Part shown: positions 24,858-33,918 of the stretch, piece by piece
How the letters are laid out: each line of letters starts with the position of its first letter
Position numbering within the stretch: position 1 is the stretch's first letter
Assembly (NCBI GenBank): GCA_021203545.1
Contig: JAJQAZ010000137.1
Span: 1 to 37,670, forward strand
Source of the DNA: Tannerellaceae bacterium
Lineage (GTDB): Bacteria > Bacteroidota > Bacteroidia > Bacteroidales > Tannerellaceae
Reading direction: 5' to 3'
DNA length: 37,670 nucleotides
Program-made: the position numbers and the translations under genes
Notes under the pieces: model-generated
Databases searched by the model: none
Seen by the model: only the letters and a program-made list of their open reading frames with translations
What the model was told of the DNA's origin: nothing

Positions 24858-25919
24858 TTAGATATAATTATTATAATATGGAATATTCTCTTTGATCAGG
24901 ATATCGATCGGCATATAGTTTACTTTCTCTATTTTTTCTTTCAGTACCAAATGCCGGAACAAAGCTTTAATACTATGTAATCCCTGTACCTCCGGACGTT
25001 GTGCCAGCAAATGGGTAATCAGGCCACTCTGCAGGTATTTTACGTTGGGTTCCAACACATCATACCCGATCAGTTTCATATGTTGTCCCAATGGATTCTC
25101 CTGCAGGTAATCGCAAATCAGTCCGGCACGCGAATTGAAAATAATACCCCGTTCTATCTGCCTGTTGGCTTTGAGGAACGAATCGATCAGTTGTTTATTA
25201 TTATCATCATCGTCCGCATGCAATAACAGGGTAACCAGTCTTCCGGTATGCCCGGTACCTTCCAGATAAGTACGGAATCCCTCCTCACGGTTAGACACCT
25301 GGGTGGAGGAAAATTCTCCTTTCCGGATAAAACGGAAGAGTGCAATATCTTCGTCGATACGTATTTGATCACCCATTAACCGGCCGGCCATATAACCGGA
25401 GTCGAACGAATGGGTTCCATAGTAAGCCAGACAGTCTGTATCTTTCAGTTGAGCATCAATAAAAACATAAGGAATTTCATTCTCATCCAGTTTCCGTGTC
25501 AGCTCCAGTACACTTTCTTTTATCAGGGTAGCAATCACGACTCCCTGGCAATCTTTTTTCAGTATTTTCGGGATCAGGTTATCGAATGTACTTTTGTCGT
25601 ACTGGTCGAAACAGAGCCTTTCTACCTCCACGTTATAACTGAACAGGTCCTCCTCCGCCCGGTTGATCCCTTCATTAATAGCTTCCCAATATTCGCCGGG
25701 AGCATATTGGGGAGTAACCGTTATAAAACGGTACCTTTTCTTTAATGCCAGCGAACGGGCTATAAGGTTGGGATGATAATCGATCTCTTTCAGTACTTTA
25801 TCTACCTTCTCCCGTGCCTCTATCGAAACTTTGCCACGGTTATGCAACACACGGTCTACCGTACCGGTAGAAACACCCGCCATAGCCGCAATATCTTTAA
25901 TTCTGTATGTCTTACTCAT
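24858..25919 (-). CDS. LacI-family transcriptional regulator of the uxu operon
   Basis: DNA-binding repressor with a sugar-binding domain, 353 residues when started at MSKTYRIKDIAAM (ATG 25917-25919). The upstream alternative at 25961 would extend across the promoter and is unlikely. The helix-turn-helix and hinge are clear: YRIKDIAAMAGVSTGTVDRVLHNRGKVSIEAREKVDKVLKEIDYHPNLIARSL (about 5-57). A periplasmic-binding-type sensor domain follows (FITVTPQYAPGEYWEAINEGINRAEED, VVIATLIKES, YYGTHSFDSGYMAGRLMGDQ, LIGYDVLEPNV). It is the first gene of the operon, so autoregulation is likely. The probable inducer is a hexuronate or a pathway intermediate. Confidence 0.92.
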   Translation of the reverse strand: MSKTYRIKDIAAMAGVSTGTVDRVLHNRGKVSIEAREKVDKVLKEIDYHPNLIARSLALKKRYRFITVTPQYAPGEYWEAINEGINRAEEDLFSYNVEVERLCFDQYDKSTFDNLIPKILKKDCQGVVIATLIKESVLELTRKLDENEIPYVFIDAQLKDTDCLAYYGTHSFDSGYMAGRLMGDQIRIDEDIALFRFIRKGEFSSTQVSNREEGFRTYLEGTGHTGRLVTLLLHADDDDNNKQLIDSFLKANRQIERGIIFNSRAGLICDYLQENPLGQHMKLIGYDVLEPNVKYLQSGLITHLLAQRPEVQGLHSIKALFRHLVLKEKIEKVNYMPIDILIKENIPYYNNYI

Positions 25920-25947
25920 AAGCTGAAATATTAGTTCGCCAACAATC

Positions 25948-25963
25948 GTGTGTCCGAACACAC
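25948..25963. promoter_or_regulatory. Palindromic operator candidate in front of the LacI-type gene
   Basis: GTGTGT-CCGA-ACACAC has 6-base perfect arms. It lies 2 bases downstream of the -7 box, so a bound repressor would block initiation. It is a plausible site for the regulator encoded next to it. Confidence 0.6.
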
Positions 25964-25965
25964 CG

Positions 25966-25996
25966 CAAATATAAAGGAAAATATATTATCAGCAAA
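25966..25996 (-). promoter_or_regulatory. Bacteroidetes-type promoter of the uxu operon
   Basis: On the minus strand, TTTG (25993-25996) and TATATTTG (25966-25973) are 19 bases apart, a full match to the TTTG-N19..21-TAnnTTTG pattern. It drives the regulator, SDR and uxuA genes. Confidence 0.75.
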
Positions 25997-26013
25997 AATA
26001 AAGAAAAGAATCT

Positions 26014-26725
26014 TTAAGAGGAAGGTAATATCCGTTTCATTTTTTTCACCTGGTAAAAGATTCCTTGTTCAAACGGAGTCCACAGGCAAGCAGGTTGTCC
26101 GCATTTTTTTTAATGCATTGTTGGTAAAAGTATTGCAGGTAAAAAACATGGAATAGTGTCCTTTAGCTTCATAAAAACGGTGATATTTACCATATTCTAC
26201 TGTGGATTGTACTGGGATAACCTGCCCCTCTTCATCTTTTTTCAGGTAAGATTGTATATATTCTACCAATTGCTCATACTGTCCGGCAGACAAGGTGAGT
26301 TTCCTGCTATCTTCATCCTCATACATACTTCTATACCAACTCAAATGGTATACGGATTCTCCCAAACCGGTTACGGCCTGTAAAGCGGTACGTACCGATA
26401 GATCAGCCCAGGTTGGGGTATTGAGGTAAAAGTCTTTGTTTCCCCACCCTATCGCTACATAGCGGAACGAGTAAGATATTCCGGGATCGTCTTTGGCAAA
26501 AACGTCTTTCCAGTCTACCTGTTGTGTCCGTACAGGCAGTACCAAATCAGTATGTACACCATTTCCCCAAATGTATATTTCTACAGGATTTTCCGGAGTA
26601 AGCTGTTCTGCCTTTACAGGAATTACAGAGCCCAGCAGAGCTATGATGCCATATAAAAGGATTGCACCCAGGATACTTAGCAAAATCCAACCTAAAGACT
26701 TTATATATATTATTATAACATCCAT
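26014..26725 (-). CDS. DUF2459 / TIGR02117-type membrane-anchored protein, C-terminus frameshifted
   Basis: Protein of unknown function with one N-terminal membrane segment (about 8-32) and a periplasmic domain. The features IYIWGNGVHTDLVLPV (about 48-63), AIGWGNKDFYL (about 93-103) and FFTCNTFTNNALK fit the DUF2459 family, which I recall as having conserved His and Cys residues suggestive of a papain-like enzyme. The open frame stops at 26069 with the atypical tail KKMRTTCLPVDSV. The coding strand has 8 A after GCATT (26104-26111); with 7 A the tail becomes KKCGQPACLWTPFEQGIFYQV, which fits the family, and the stop moves to 26014 (236 residues). The new stop is 18 bases from the uxu promoter. 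Confidence 0.78.
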
Positions 26726-26865
26726 TATCTACACAGATCCAACCAGAGGCAAAAGTATATATAAAAAACTATTTGTTTCCATTATACGGGTATTATTTAC
26801 ATTTTGTTGTTAATCCTGGATTTGTACTAATATGTAACTTTTCCGGAGGAAGATTTTTAGAGAGC

Positions 26866-27047
26866 CGGGAAGGTGTTTTAGTGCCAAAAACAAGGTGTTT
26901 TGACAGGAAAAAGTACCTTTTTGGAAGTAAAAACAAGGTATTTTCTGTGGAAAAGGACCGGTGCTTTAAAAAAAAGGACCCATGCTTTGTTCCAAAAGGG
27001 CCCATGCTTTACCTGAAAAGGGCCGGTGCTTTTCGGTAAAGGATCAT
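26866..27047. repeat. Degenerate tandem array, 22-base period, about eight units
   Basis: A TGYTTT-type motif recurs at about 26874, 26896, 26917, 26939, 26962, 26983, 27005 and 27027, mostly 21-23 bases apart. The best units read CATGCTTT...AAAAGGGCC. The consensus is close to that of the array at 10768-10855. Reading frames cross it on both strands with repetitive peptides (DRCFKKKDPCF), but the period is not a multiple of three, so I do not annotate a gene. Confidence 0.65.
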
Positions 27048-27445
27048 TTTTTCTATATGCAAGCTACTTTTTGTCTCTTTTTTATGCTGGTTGCTTCCGG
27101 AAAATAGTTCTGGTCAAAGTAACAGAATGCTGCTATTTTTGCTTTCCGGTCTACAGGTTTGGAAATCGCTGCCTATGCTTTTGATTTTCTACTTTCCTTT
27201 TGTAAGCGGAAACGAATAGCGGGCTACAATCTGAAAAAGTTTAACTGCCGGAGAAGGGATTATTTATCACCTCGCTATATATATGTCCGGAATATGCGAC
27301 TCTCCCGAAGTTTGAATATCAAAATGACAGTTTGATTTTAAATAACAGATTTTGTTCTTTCGTTCAGTGTAGTGTTTTCGCCAATATCGCGTGCTTAAGG
27401 GGATTTGTCCCCGGACTTGATTGGGATTGATGCTATTTTTATTTT
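27048..27445. other. Non-coding stretch, no feature recognised
   Basis: About 400 bases without a convincing gene on either strand. Small palindromes such as GGGGATTTGTCCCC near 27400 resemble element B arms. No tRNA-like fold and no promoter I can defend. The promoter of the DUF2459 gene should lie between 26726 and this stretch. Confidence 0.4.
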
Positions 27446-27593
27446 GGACGGAGGGGATTTGTAATCCCCGACTAATGAGTATTAGGATCTGTGATCCGAT
27501 AAATAAATACCGGTTAAATTTTAATTAAGGTATATGAAAGCGGATTAAAAATCCTTATACTCACCAGACGGGGATTACAAATCCCCTTCGACC
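27446..27593 (-). repeat. Element B, full copy in inverse orientation
   Basis: Read on the minus strand it matches 5827-5979 almost throughout: the GGTC-AAGGGGATTTGTAA arm, GAGTATAAGGATTT, GCTTTCATATACC, CGGATCACAGATCC and the closing arm. The middle (about 20 bases near 27520) differs most. It is fused directly to element A at its right. Confidence 0.8.
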
Positions 27594-27691
27594 AGTCTTC
27601 GCTACGTCGCTAATATCTTGTGAAGCTCCAGCTTCATGTGAGGCAGGAGCCTCACCTTTACCAACGACGTAGCGAAGACGCTACGCCGAAC
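27594..27691. repeat. Element A, copy with truncated left arm
   Basis: It begins TCTTCGCTACGTCGC, lacking the outer TTCGGCGTAGCG half of the left arm. It continues with GTGAAGCTCCAGCTTCAT, GTGAGGCAGGAGCCTCAC and a full right arm ending GACGCTACGCCGAAC. The left arm is cut exactly at the junction with element B. It lies just after the end of the efflux operon. Confidence 0.8.
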
Positions 27692-27737
27692 AAGGGGTGC
27701 TTTTTAATAACCTGTCTCCAACCCCGGGCTATCATCA

Positions 27738-29129
27738 TCAGCTACCGCCACCCAGGGCTTTGTATAGGTTTACTATGGCTTGTAGGCGGTTGTACTGTTC
27801 GTTGACTTCGGTCAGGCGGGCACTTAGCAGGGATTGCTGGGCGGTGAGGATTTCGAGGTATGAGGCGTCGCCGGTACGAAACAGGGCTTGCGTGTATACG
27901 ACGGCTTTTTCCAGTTCTTCTATTTGTGCGTTGTATTCTATGATTCTTTCGTTGGAGGCTTCAAACTGATAGAGGGCATCGCTTACTTCCTGTCCGGCGG
28001 TGAGCAGGGCCTGGTTGAAACTGATCAGGGCCTCTTCCTGTTGTGCTTTGGCTATCCGCAGATTGGCGATGTTGGCTCCCCGGTTGAATAAGGGCTGGGT
28101 GAGCGAAGCTACTGCCGAAAGAACCATTTTCCCCGGATTCGTTACCGCTGTTCCCGCGGAGTTAATCCAGCCTAATGTTCCACTTAAGGTGAGTTGCGGA
28201 TAGAAGGCAGACCGTGCCTGGTTGGTTGCATAATAAGCACTTGCCAGTTGCATTTCGGCATATTGTACATCGGGCCGGTTAGACAACAACTGTGCCGGTA
28301 TACCAGCCTGCAGGGAGTCCGGTAGCTGCTGTTCTGCCAGGGTGTTCCTTTCTATGTATTGGGGTGTATATCCCAGTAATATGGCCAGTGCGTTTTCTGT
28401 TTCGCGTATTTGCTGGCGCAGGTCGTAAAGCGAAGCTTCTACCTGGTAAACATTGGCACGGCTCTGTACTACTCCCGCTTCATTTGTCATACCGGCCTGT
28501 TTCAGTGCTTCCATAACCCGGACATTATCTTCCCATATCTCTAATGTCGATTCGCTGATCTCCAATTGTTGGTCGAGCATTAAAAGTGTATAATACAGGT
28601 TGGCAATGTTGGCTATTAAAGAGGATTGTACCATGCGCCGGTAGGCTTCGCTGGCTATCAACGAGGCATACGCACCGCGACTGGCGTTGAATAGACGGCC
28701 TGCCAGGTCTAACTCCCAACTCGATACAAAAGGTAGCTGCCAGGTTTTGGCCGCTTTACTACCATCAAAGCTACTGATTGTACCTTCTGCCGAAATTCCT
28801 AACGAAGGCAGGAAAGCCAACCGGGAAGCCATTAGGGTGGCTTCTGCCTCTTCTATCCTCAATTTTGCAGTCAGCAGGTCGGCATTGTAATGCAAACCGG
28901 TTTCAATCAGATGTTGCAATTTATCATCCGTAAACATTTCGTCCCAACGAATATGAGCCATATTGAGCGTATCGCTGTGCAGGGTATCCGTTATGGAATA
29001 GGGATCACGGTAGAGTCCGGCTACATTGACCTCCGGACGTTCATATTTTCTGTATATATTACATCCTGCCAGGCATAACAGAGCCGGAAGGAGTATTAGT
29101 AACCGTATGATAAAAAACGTATGTTTCAT
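27738..29129 (-). CDS. Outer-membrane factor of an RND efflux system (TolC/OprM/NodT family)
   Basis: Lipid-anchored outer-membrane channel, 463 residues with lipobox LCLAGC (Cys 23). Two repeats of the outer-membrane efflux domain are visible: the first with WDEMFTDDKLQHLIETGLHYNADLLTAKLRIEEAEATL (about 62-99), the second with LLSNRPDVQYAEMQLASAYYATNQARSAFYPQLTLSGTLG (about 281-320), including the family's NRPDV motif. The C-terminal helix TGDASYLEILTAQQSLLSARLTEVNEQYNRLQAIVNLYKALGGG is typical. Its start overlaps the pump's stop by four bases (ATGA, 29126-29129), so translation is coupled. The frame is intact. Confidence 0.93.
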   Translation of the reverse strand: MKHTFFIIRLLILLPALLCLAGCNIYRKYERPEVNVAGLYRDPYSITDTLHSDTLNMAHIRWDEMFTDDKLQHLIETGLHYNADLLTAKLRIEEAEATLMASRLAFLPSLGISAEGTISSFDGSKAAKTWQLPFVSSWELDLAGRLFNASRGAYASLIASEAYRRMVQSSLIANIANLYYTLLMLDQQLEISESTLEIWEDNVRVMEALKQAGMTNEAGVVQSRANVYQVEASLYDLRQQIRETENALAILLGYTPQYIERNTLAEQQLPDSLQAGIPAQLLSNRPDVQYAEMQLASAYYATNQARSAFYPQLTLSGTLGWINSAGTAVTNPGKMVLSAVASLTQPLFNRGANIANLRIAKAQQEEALISFNQALLTAGQEVSDALYQFEASNERIIEYNAQIEELEKAVVYTQALFRTGDASYLEILTAQQSLLSARLTEVNEQYNRLQAIVNLYKALGGGS

Positions 29130-32100
29130 GCTTCTTCTGGTTTTACCGGGGTTGTCTGTACTTCTTTATTTTCTTCCGGTTCGGGCCGGATGGGTTTTAC
29201 TTTTTCCTGTAAATACTGGAAAAACACATAGAAGACGGGCACTACAAAGATCTGGAAGATCATCCCGAAGAACATCCATCCAATGGCTCCGGTTCCTAAT
29301 GTACGGTTTCCGTTCGCCCCTACTCCATGAGCCAGCATAAGGGGCAGGAGGCCTATTACCAACGCCAGTGAGGTCATCAGGATCGGACGCAAACGGGCTT
29401 CGGCTCCTGTTATGGCCGACCAGATCAGACTCATGCCTTTTTGCCGCCGTTCGATTGCGAATTCTACAATCAGGATCGCATTTTTGGCAAGCAGACCGAT
29501 CAACATGATGAGGGATATTTGCAGGTAGATGTTATTTTCTACTCCCATAATGGTTGCCAGAATAAAGCTACCCGCCAGACCAAAAGGTACGGAGAGGATT
29601 ACAGCCAGCGGCAAAATATAACTTTCATATTGTGCACTTAGCAACAGGTATACGAACAGGATACAGAGTATAAAGATAGAGGTCGTGTTCCCACCGGTTG
29701 ACTCCTCATCCCGTGTAAGCCCGGAAAATTCATAACTATATCCCGCAGGCAGGCTTTCCGTAGCCACTTCCTGTATGGCCCGGATCGCATCTCCGGAACT
29801 ATAACCGGCAGCCGGACTTCCGTTTACCGCAATTGCTGTAAACAGGTTGAAACGGTTGATGTTCTGTGGACCGTATACTTTTGTAAGTGTAATGAATTGG
29901 GTGATCGGAGCCATTTCGGTACCTACCCGGATATAGATGTTATTGAGTGTTTCGGGACTCACCCGGTAACGGCTATCAGCCTGTATCATTACCCGGTATA
30001 ACTTACCGAAGCGGTTAAAATTGGAGGCGTATAATCCCCCGTAATATCCCTGTAGGGTGGTGAGTATATCGTTTGGGCTGACTCCTGCTTTTATAGATTT
30101 AGCCACATCTATATCCACCAGATACTGCGGGAAATTGGGATTGAAAGAGGTTTGTGCCGTCGTGATTTCCGGACGTTGCGATAAACGGGCCAGAAATTCC
30201 TGCGCTACTTCGTAAAACTTATTCAAATCGCCACCGGTACGGTCCTGCAGGTCAAATTCAAAACCGTTAGTAAGACTAAATCCGGGAATCATCGGAGAAG
30301 AGAATATGAGTATCCGGGCATCTTTTATTAATTGTGTTTTGCCATACAAACGCCCGATGACACTGTTTATATCCAATCCTTTTTTGTTCCGTTCGTCCCA
30401 CTCTTTTAATTTACAGATAAATGTTCCGTACGAACTTCCGTTTCCGGCGATCAGACTCATCCCGACTACACTGGTACGGCTTTGTAAAGCGTTTTCAGAA
30501 GTCAGAATAGTATCTATCTGCGCCATAACATGTGCTGTCTCTTCCAAAGATGTAGCCGGAGGCAACTCTACCGTAACAAAAAATGTTCCCGTATCTTCGT
30601 TGGGAACCAACCCGGTAGGGGTATTTTCATCAGGATAAACAACAGGAAGGCCATACCTGCCAATAATACAAAGGCAATCCATTTATGCCCAAACAGGTAT
30701 ACTACCATCCGCTTGTATTTGTCGAGCATCCGGTTATATACATGGTTAAACCCTGCATGGAAACGGGTGATGAAGTTTGATTTCTTTTTTTCGTCTTCCG
30801 TGTGGGGTTTGAGAAAGAGGGCACACAGTGCCGGGCTTAACGTTAGGGCATTGAGTGCCGAAATACCGATAGCAACCGCCATAGTAATACCAAATTGCGT
30901 ATAAAATACGCCGGATGTACCGCCCATAAAACTTACAGGAATAAATACGGCCATCATTACCAGAGTAATGGATATAATGGCACCGGATATTTCACTCATG
31001 GCATCCAATGCAGCCTGCAGAGCAGATGTGTATCCCTGGTCCAGTTTGGCATGGACCGCTTCCACTACCACTATCGCATCATCCACCACAATGGCTATGG
31101 CCAGAATTAACGCACATAAGGTAAGCAGATTCAGACTGAAACCGATTACATACAATACAAAGAATGTACCTACCAGTGCCACTGGTATGGCGATAGCCGG
31201 TATCAGGGTGGAACGTAAGTCCTGCAGGAAGATATATACTACGATAAAGACCAGTAGGAAGGCTTCGAGTAATGTTTTGATTACTTCATGGATTGAGGCA
31301 TACAGGAAATCGTTCGCATTGATCAGAATTTCGTAATCAAGCCCCGGAGGAAAGTCTTTTTTTGCTTCTTCCAGGGTTTTATTTACGTTATTAATTACCT
31401 GGGTGGCGTTAGATCCCGCTGTCTGGAAAACCGCTACTGCTATGCCTGGATACCCGTTGTTAAGACTGTTTATCTGGTAACTTAGTCCTCCTAATTCTAC
31501 GCGGGCAATATCCCGTAACCGTAATATTTCGCCGTCTTCGGTGGCACGGATGATGATGTTTTCAAATTCTCCGGTATCTTCCAGACGTCCACGGTATTTC
31601 ATGGTGTACTGGAAAGTCTGGTCGCCATCTTCGCCAAACATCCCGGGGGCTGCCTGTATATTCTGTTGTGCCAGGGCGGCGGTTATATCCGAAGGGATTA
31701 AATTATATTTTGCCATTACATCCGGACGCAGCCAAATACGCATGGCATAGTTGTGCGAACCCCATGCGGAGGCATCTCCTACCCCATTTACACGCAATAC
31801 CTGCGGCAACAGGTTAATCTCGGCATAGTTCTGCAGAAATATTTCGTCGTATTCCTCGTTGGTACTATAAAGGGTAAATACTTCCAGAATGCTGGTTTGC
31901 CGTTTACTGGTAATAACTCCTACCTGTATTACTTCGGTGGGGAGTAAGCCCTGTGCTTTGGACACACGGTTCTGCACATTTACAGAAGCCATATCCGGGT
32001 CGGTACCGGGTTCGAAATAGACGGTTATACTCGCTGTACCGGTGTTGGAGGCAGTAGAGGTCATATAGGTCATATTATCTACCCCATTGATTGCTTCTTC

Positions 32101-32298
32101 CAGCGGAGCAATCACGCTATTCAAAATGGTTTGCGCATCCGCCCCGGTATAACTGGTACTTACCTGTACGGTAGGAGGCGAAATATCGGGATACTGGGTA
32201 ATGGGTAGCTGGGTGAGTCCCAGAATACCCAGGATCAGGATGACAATCGAGATCACTGTTGATAATACAGGCCGCTTGATAAATCTGTCTAATCTCAT
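29126..32298 (-). pseudogene. RND (AcrB/MexB-type, HAE1) efflux pump, frameshifted
   Basis: Proton-driven inner-membrane pump. The first part shows FIKRPVLSTVISIVILILGILGLTQLPITQYPDISPPTVQVSTSYTGADA, GVDNMTYMTSTASNTG and the proton-relay helix LILAIAIVVDDAIVVVEAV with paired Asp residues near 400, followed by FMGGTSGVFYTQFG. The second part shows TPTGLVPNEDTGTFFVTVELPPATSLEET, SAQYESYILPLAVILSVPFG and GLLAKNAILIVEFA. The parts are out of frame: near 30641 the coding strand reads ATGAAAATACCCC (four A); with five A, LMKNTPTGLVPNEDTG is restored and the protein is 1057 residues, the standard length. As read, the pump would end before its second half. The adaptor gene precedes it by 15 bases and the outer-membrane factor overlaps its end. 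Confidence 0.88.
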
Positions 32299-32313
32299 AG
32301 TTATAAGTTCCGG

Positions 32314-33546
32314 TTATTGTTTTTGTTCCTGTTGTTGCTGTTGTCCGGCTGCTCCCTGTTGTTGTCCGCTTGCAGCCATTTGTTTGATTTTGGCTTCCGC
32401 TTCTTCCGGAGTGATGGGTTTGATATGGGTTCCGTCTCTTAACGTTCCTACCCCTTCCACTACAAGCCGGTCGCCGGCTTTCAATCCCTCCGTTACCTGG
32501 TAATCTTTTCCGTTGTCAAGTCCATACACCTCAATCGGGGTACTCTTTACCGTGGAACTGTCAGTCACCAGATACACAAACTTTTTATCCTGTATTTCGT
32601 AGGTCGCTTTCTGCGGAATAACAATAGCCTGTTCGTCTACATGGGGTATAAGAATTACTCCGGTTCCGCCGCTACGCAATACCCGGCGGCTGTTATCGAA
32701 GGTTGCGCGCATACTAACCGATCCGGTAGTAGGGTCAATCACTCCGCTTACGGTTTCGATCTTTCCCTTTTGAGGGTACACTGTTCCGTCTGCCAGTTGT
32801 AACTGTACCCACGGCATCCGGTTTACTACCTGTTGCAGGCTGCCGGTCTGGCGAGTCATATTAAGCAACTGTTTCTCTGTCATAGAAAAATAGACATATA
32901 CCGAAGATATATCCGATACAGTTGTCAAAGGGTCTGTTACGGTAGAACTGACCAAACTACCCACACGATAAGGGATACTTCCTACCACGCCATCCGTTGG
33001 ACTTACTACTGTAGTATATGAAAGGTCGTTACGTGCACTTAACAATTGCGCCTCCGCCTGGTCAAGGAGTGCCTGTTTGGAGGCATAATCATTTTGTGCA
33101 CTTTCCAGTTCGAAATCGCCGATAATATTCTGATTGTGCAAATCCTGCTTATTTTGTAAGGTAAGGCGTGAGGTTTCGAGTGTTGTCTGTGCCACATTTA
33201 CATTTGCCTGTGCCGCCTGTACGGCTGCCTGGTATTGTACCGGATCTATTTTAAAGAGGGGCTGCCCTTTCTTTACGACAGCTCCCTCATCTACCAGTAA
33301 TTGGGTAATAAAGCCCGCTATCTTCGGGCGGATTTCAATATCCTGTATCCCCCGGATCACGGCAGGATACGAACTATTCAGCTCGCTGCGTGTGGGTTGC
33401 AAAGTTATAACAGCATATTCTTTTACCTGATTGGCAGCCGCTGCCATCGGATTATCCTGTTTCTTTTTACAACTACTTACTACGAATAGTATACCCGCTA
33501 AGATGACCGGGAATATAATTATTTTGTTATTTACAGATGTACCCAT
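32314..33546 (-). CDS. RND efflux periplasmic adaptor subunit (membrane fusion protein)
   Basis: Lipid-anchored adaptor linking pump and outer-membrane channel, 410 residues. Lipobox VSSC (Cys about 26) is followed by a Lys-rich stretch. The lipoyl half-motif IEIRPKIAGFITQLLVDEGAVVKKGQPLFKIDPVQYQAAVQAAQANV (about 71-118) leads into the coiled-coil hairpin (to about 165), then the second half SPTDGVVGSIPYRVGSLVSS. The beta-barrel domain has VYVYFSMTEKQLLNM, and the proximal domain follows. The C-terminus is unusually Gln-rich (GQQQGAAGQQQQQEQKQ). First gene of the operon. No regulator gene is adjacent. Confidence 0.93.
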   Translation of the reverse strand: MGTSVNNKIIIFPVILAGILFVVSSCKKKQDNPMAAAANQVKEYAVITLQPTRSELNSSYPAVIRGIQDIEIRPKIAGFITQLLVDEGAVVKKGQPLFKIDPVQYQAAVQAAQANVNVAQTTLETSRLTLQNKQDLHNQNIIGDFELESAQNDYASKQALLDQAEAQLLSARNDLSYTTVVSPTDGVVGSIPYRVGSLVSSTVTDPLTTVSDISSVYVYFSMTEKQLLNMTRQTGSLQQVVNRMPWVQLQLADGTVYPQKGKIETVSGVIDPTTGSVSMRATFDNSRRVLRSGGTGVILIPHVDEQAIVIPQKATYEIQDKKFVYLVTDSSTVKSTPIEVYGLDNGKDYQVTEGLKAGDRLVVEGVGTLRDGTHIKPITPEEAEAKIKQMAASGQQQGAAGQQQQQEQKQ

Positions 33547-33649
33547 AATGAGTTGATAAGGTTTTTTAGGGAAAACATCTATAAAATAAATAAATGGAAG
33601 GTTTTGTTCCGGCGATTTGTTTAAATATGGTTAAGAGTATATTTATTAT

Positions 33650-33745
33650 TAAAGGAAATGGAACGCAGATTACGCAGAAGACGCTGAATTACGCAGATTA
33701 AATATAATTAAAAATATTTTCTGCGAAATCTGTGTGCTCTATACT
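33650..33745. repeat. ACGCAGATTA direct and inverted repeats upstream of the efflux operon
   Basis: ACGCAGATTACGCAGAAGAC and TTACGCAGATTA are close direct copies, followed by TTTCTGCGAAATCTGTGTG in inverse sense. The arms resemble those of the dctM terminator hairpin (14908-14998). The promoter of the efflux operon should lie between this and 33547, but I could not choose one. Confidence 0.55.
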
Positions 33746-33760
33746 TTAATAGATAAATAA

Positions 33761-33879
33761 CTAATGTTCGGCGTAGCGTCTTCGCTACGTCGTTTTAAAA
33801 GGTGAGGCTCCTGCCTCACGTGAAGCTGGAGCTTCACAAAATAATAGCGACGTAGCGAAGACGCTACGCCGAACATTAG
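33761..33879. repeat. Element A, best-preserved full copy
   Basis: The two ends are a perfect 32-base inverted repeat, from CTAATGTTCGGCGTAGCG at the left to CGCTACGCCGAACATTAG at the right. Each arm is itself a hairpin (GCGTAGCGTCTTCGCTACG). Inside are GTGAGGCTCCTGCCTCAC and GTGAAGCTGGAGCTTCAC. Total 119 bases, no coding sequence. It lies between the AsmA-family gene and the efflux operon. Confidence 0.9.
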
Positions 33880-33918
33880 TAAAGAAGCACGGATTCAGAG
33901 ATCCGCGCTAGCATATTT

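Noticed and set aside
26773-27039. Reading frames on both strands with repeated Cys/Phe/Lys peptides
   Set aside because: They follow the 22-base array, whose period is not a multiple of three. The frames overlap on opposite strands and have no start context or homology I recognise.
10768-27047. CRISPR array as an explanation for the 22-base periodic arrays
   Set aside because: There are no separate repeat and spacer blocks, the units are degenerate throughout, and no cas genes are present.
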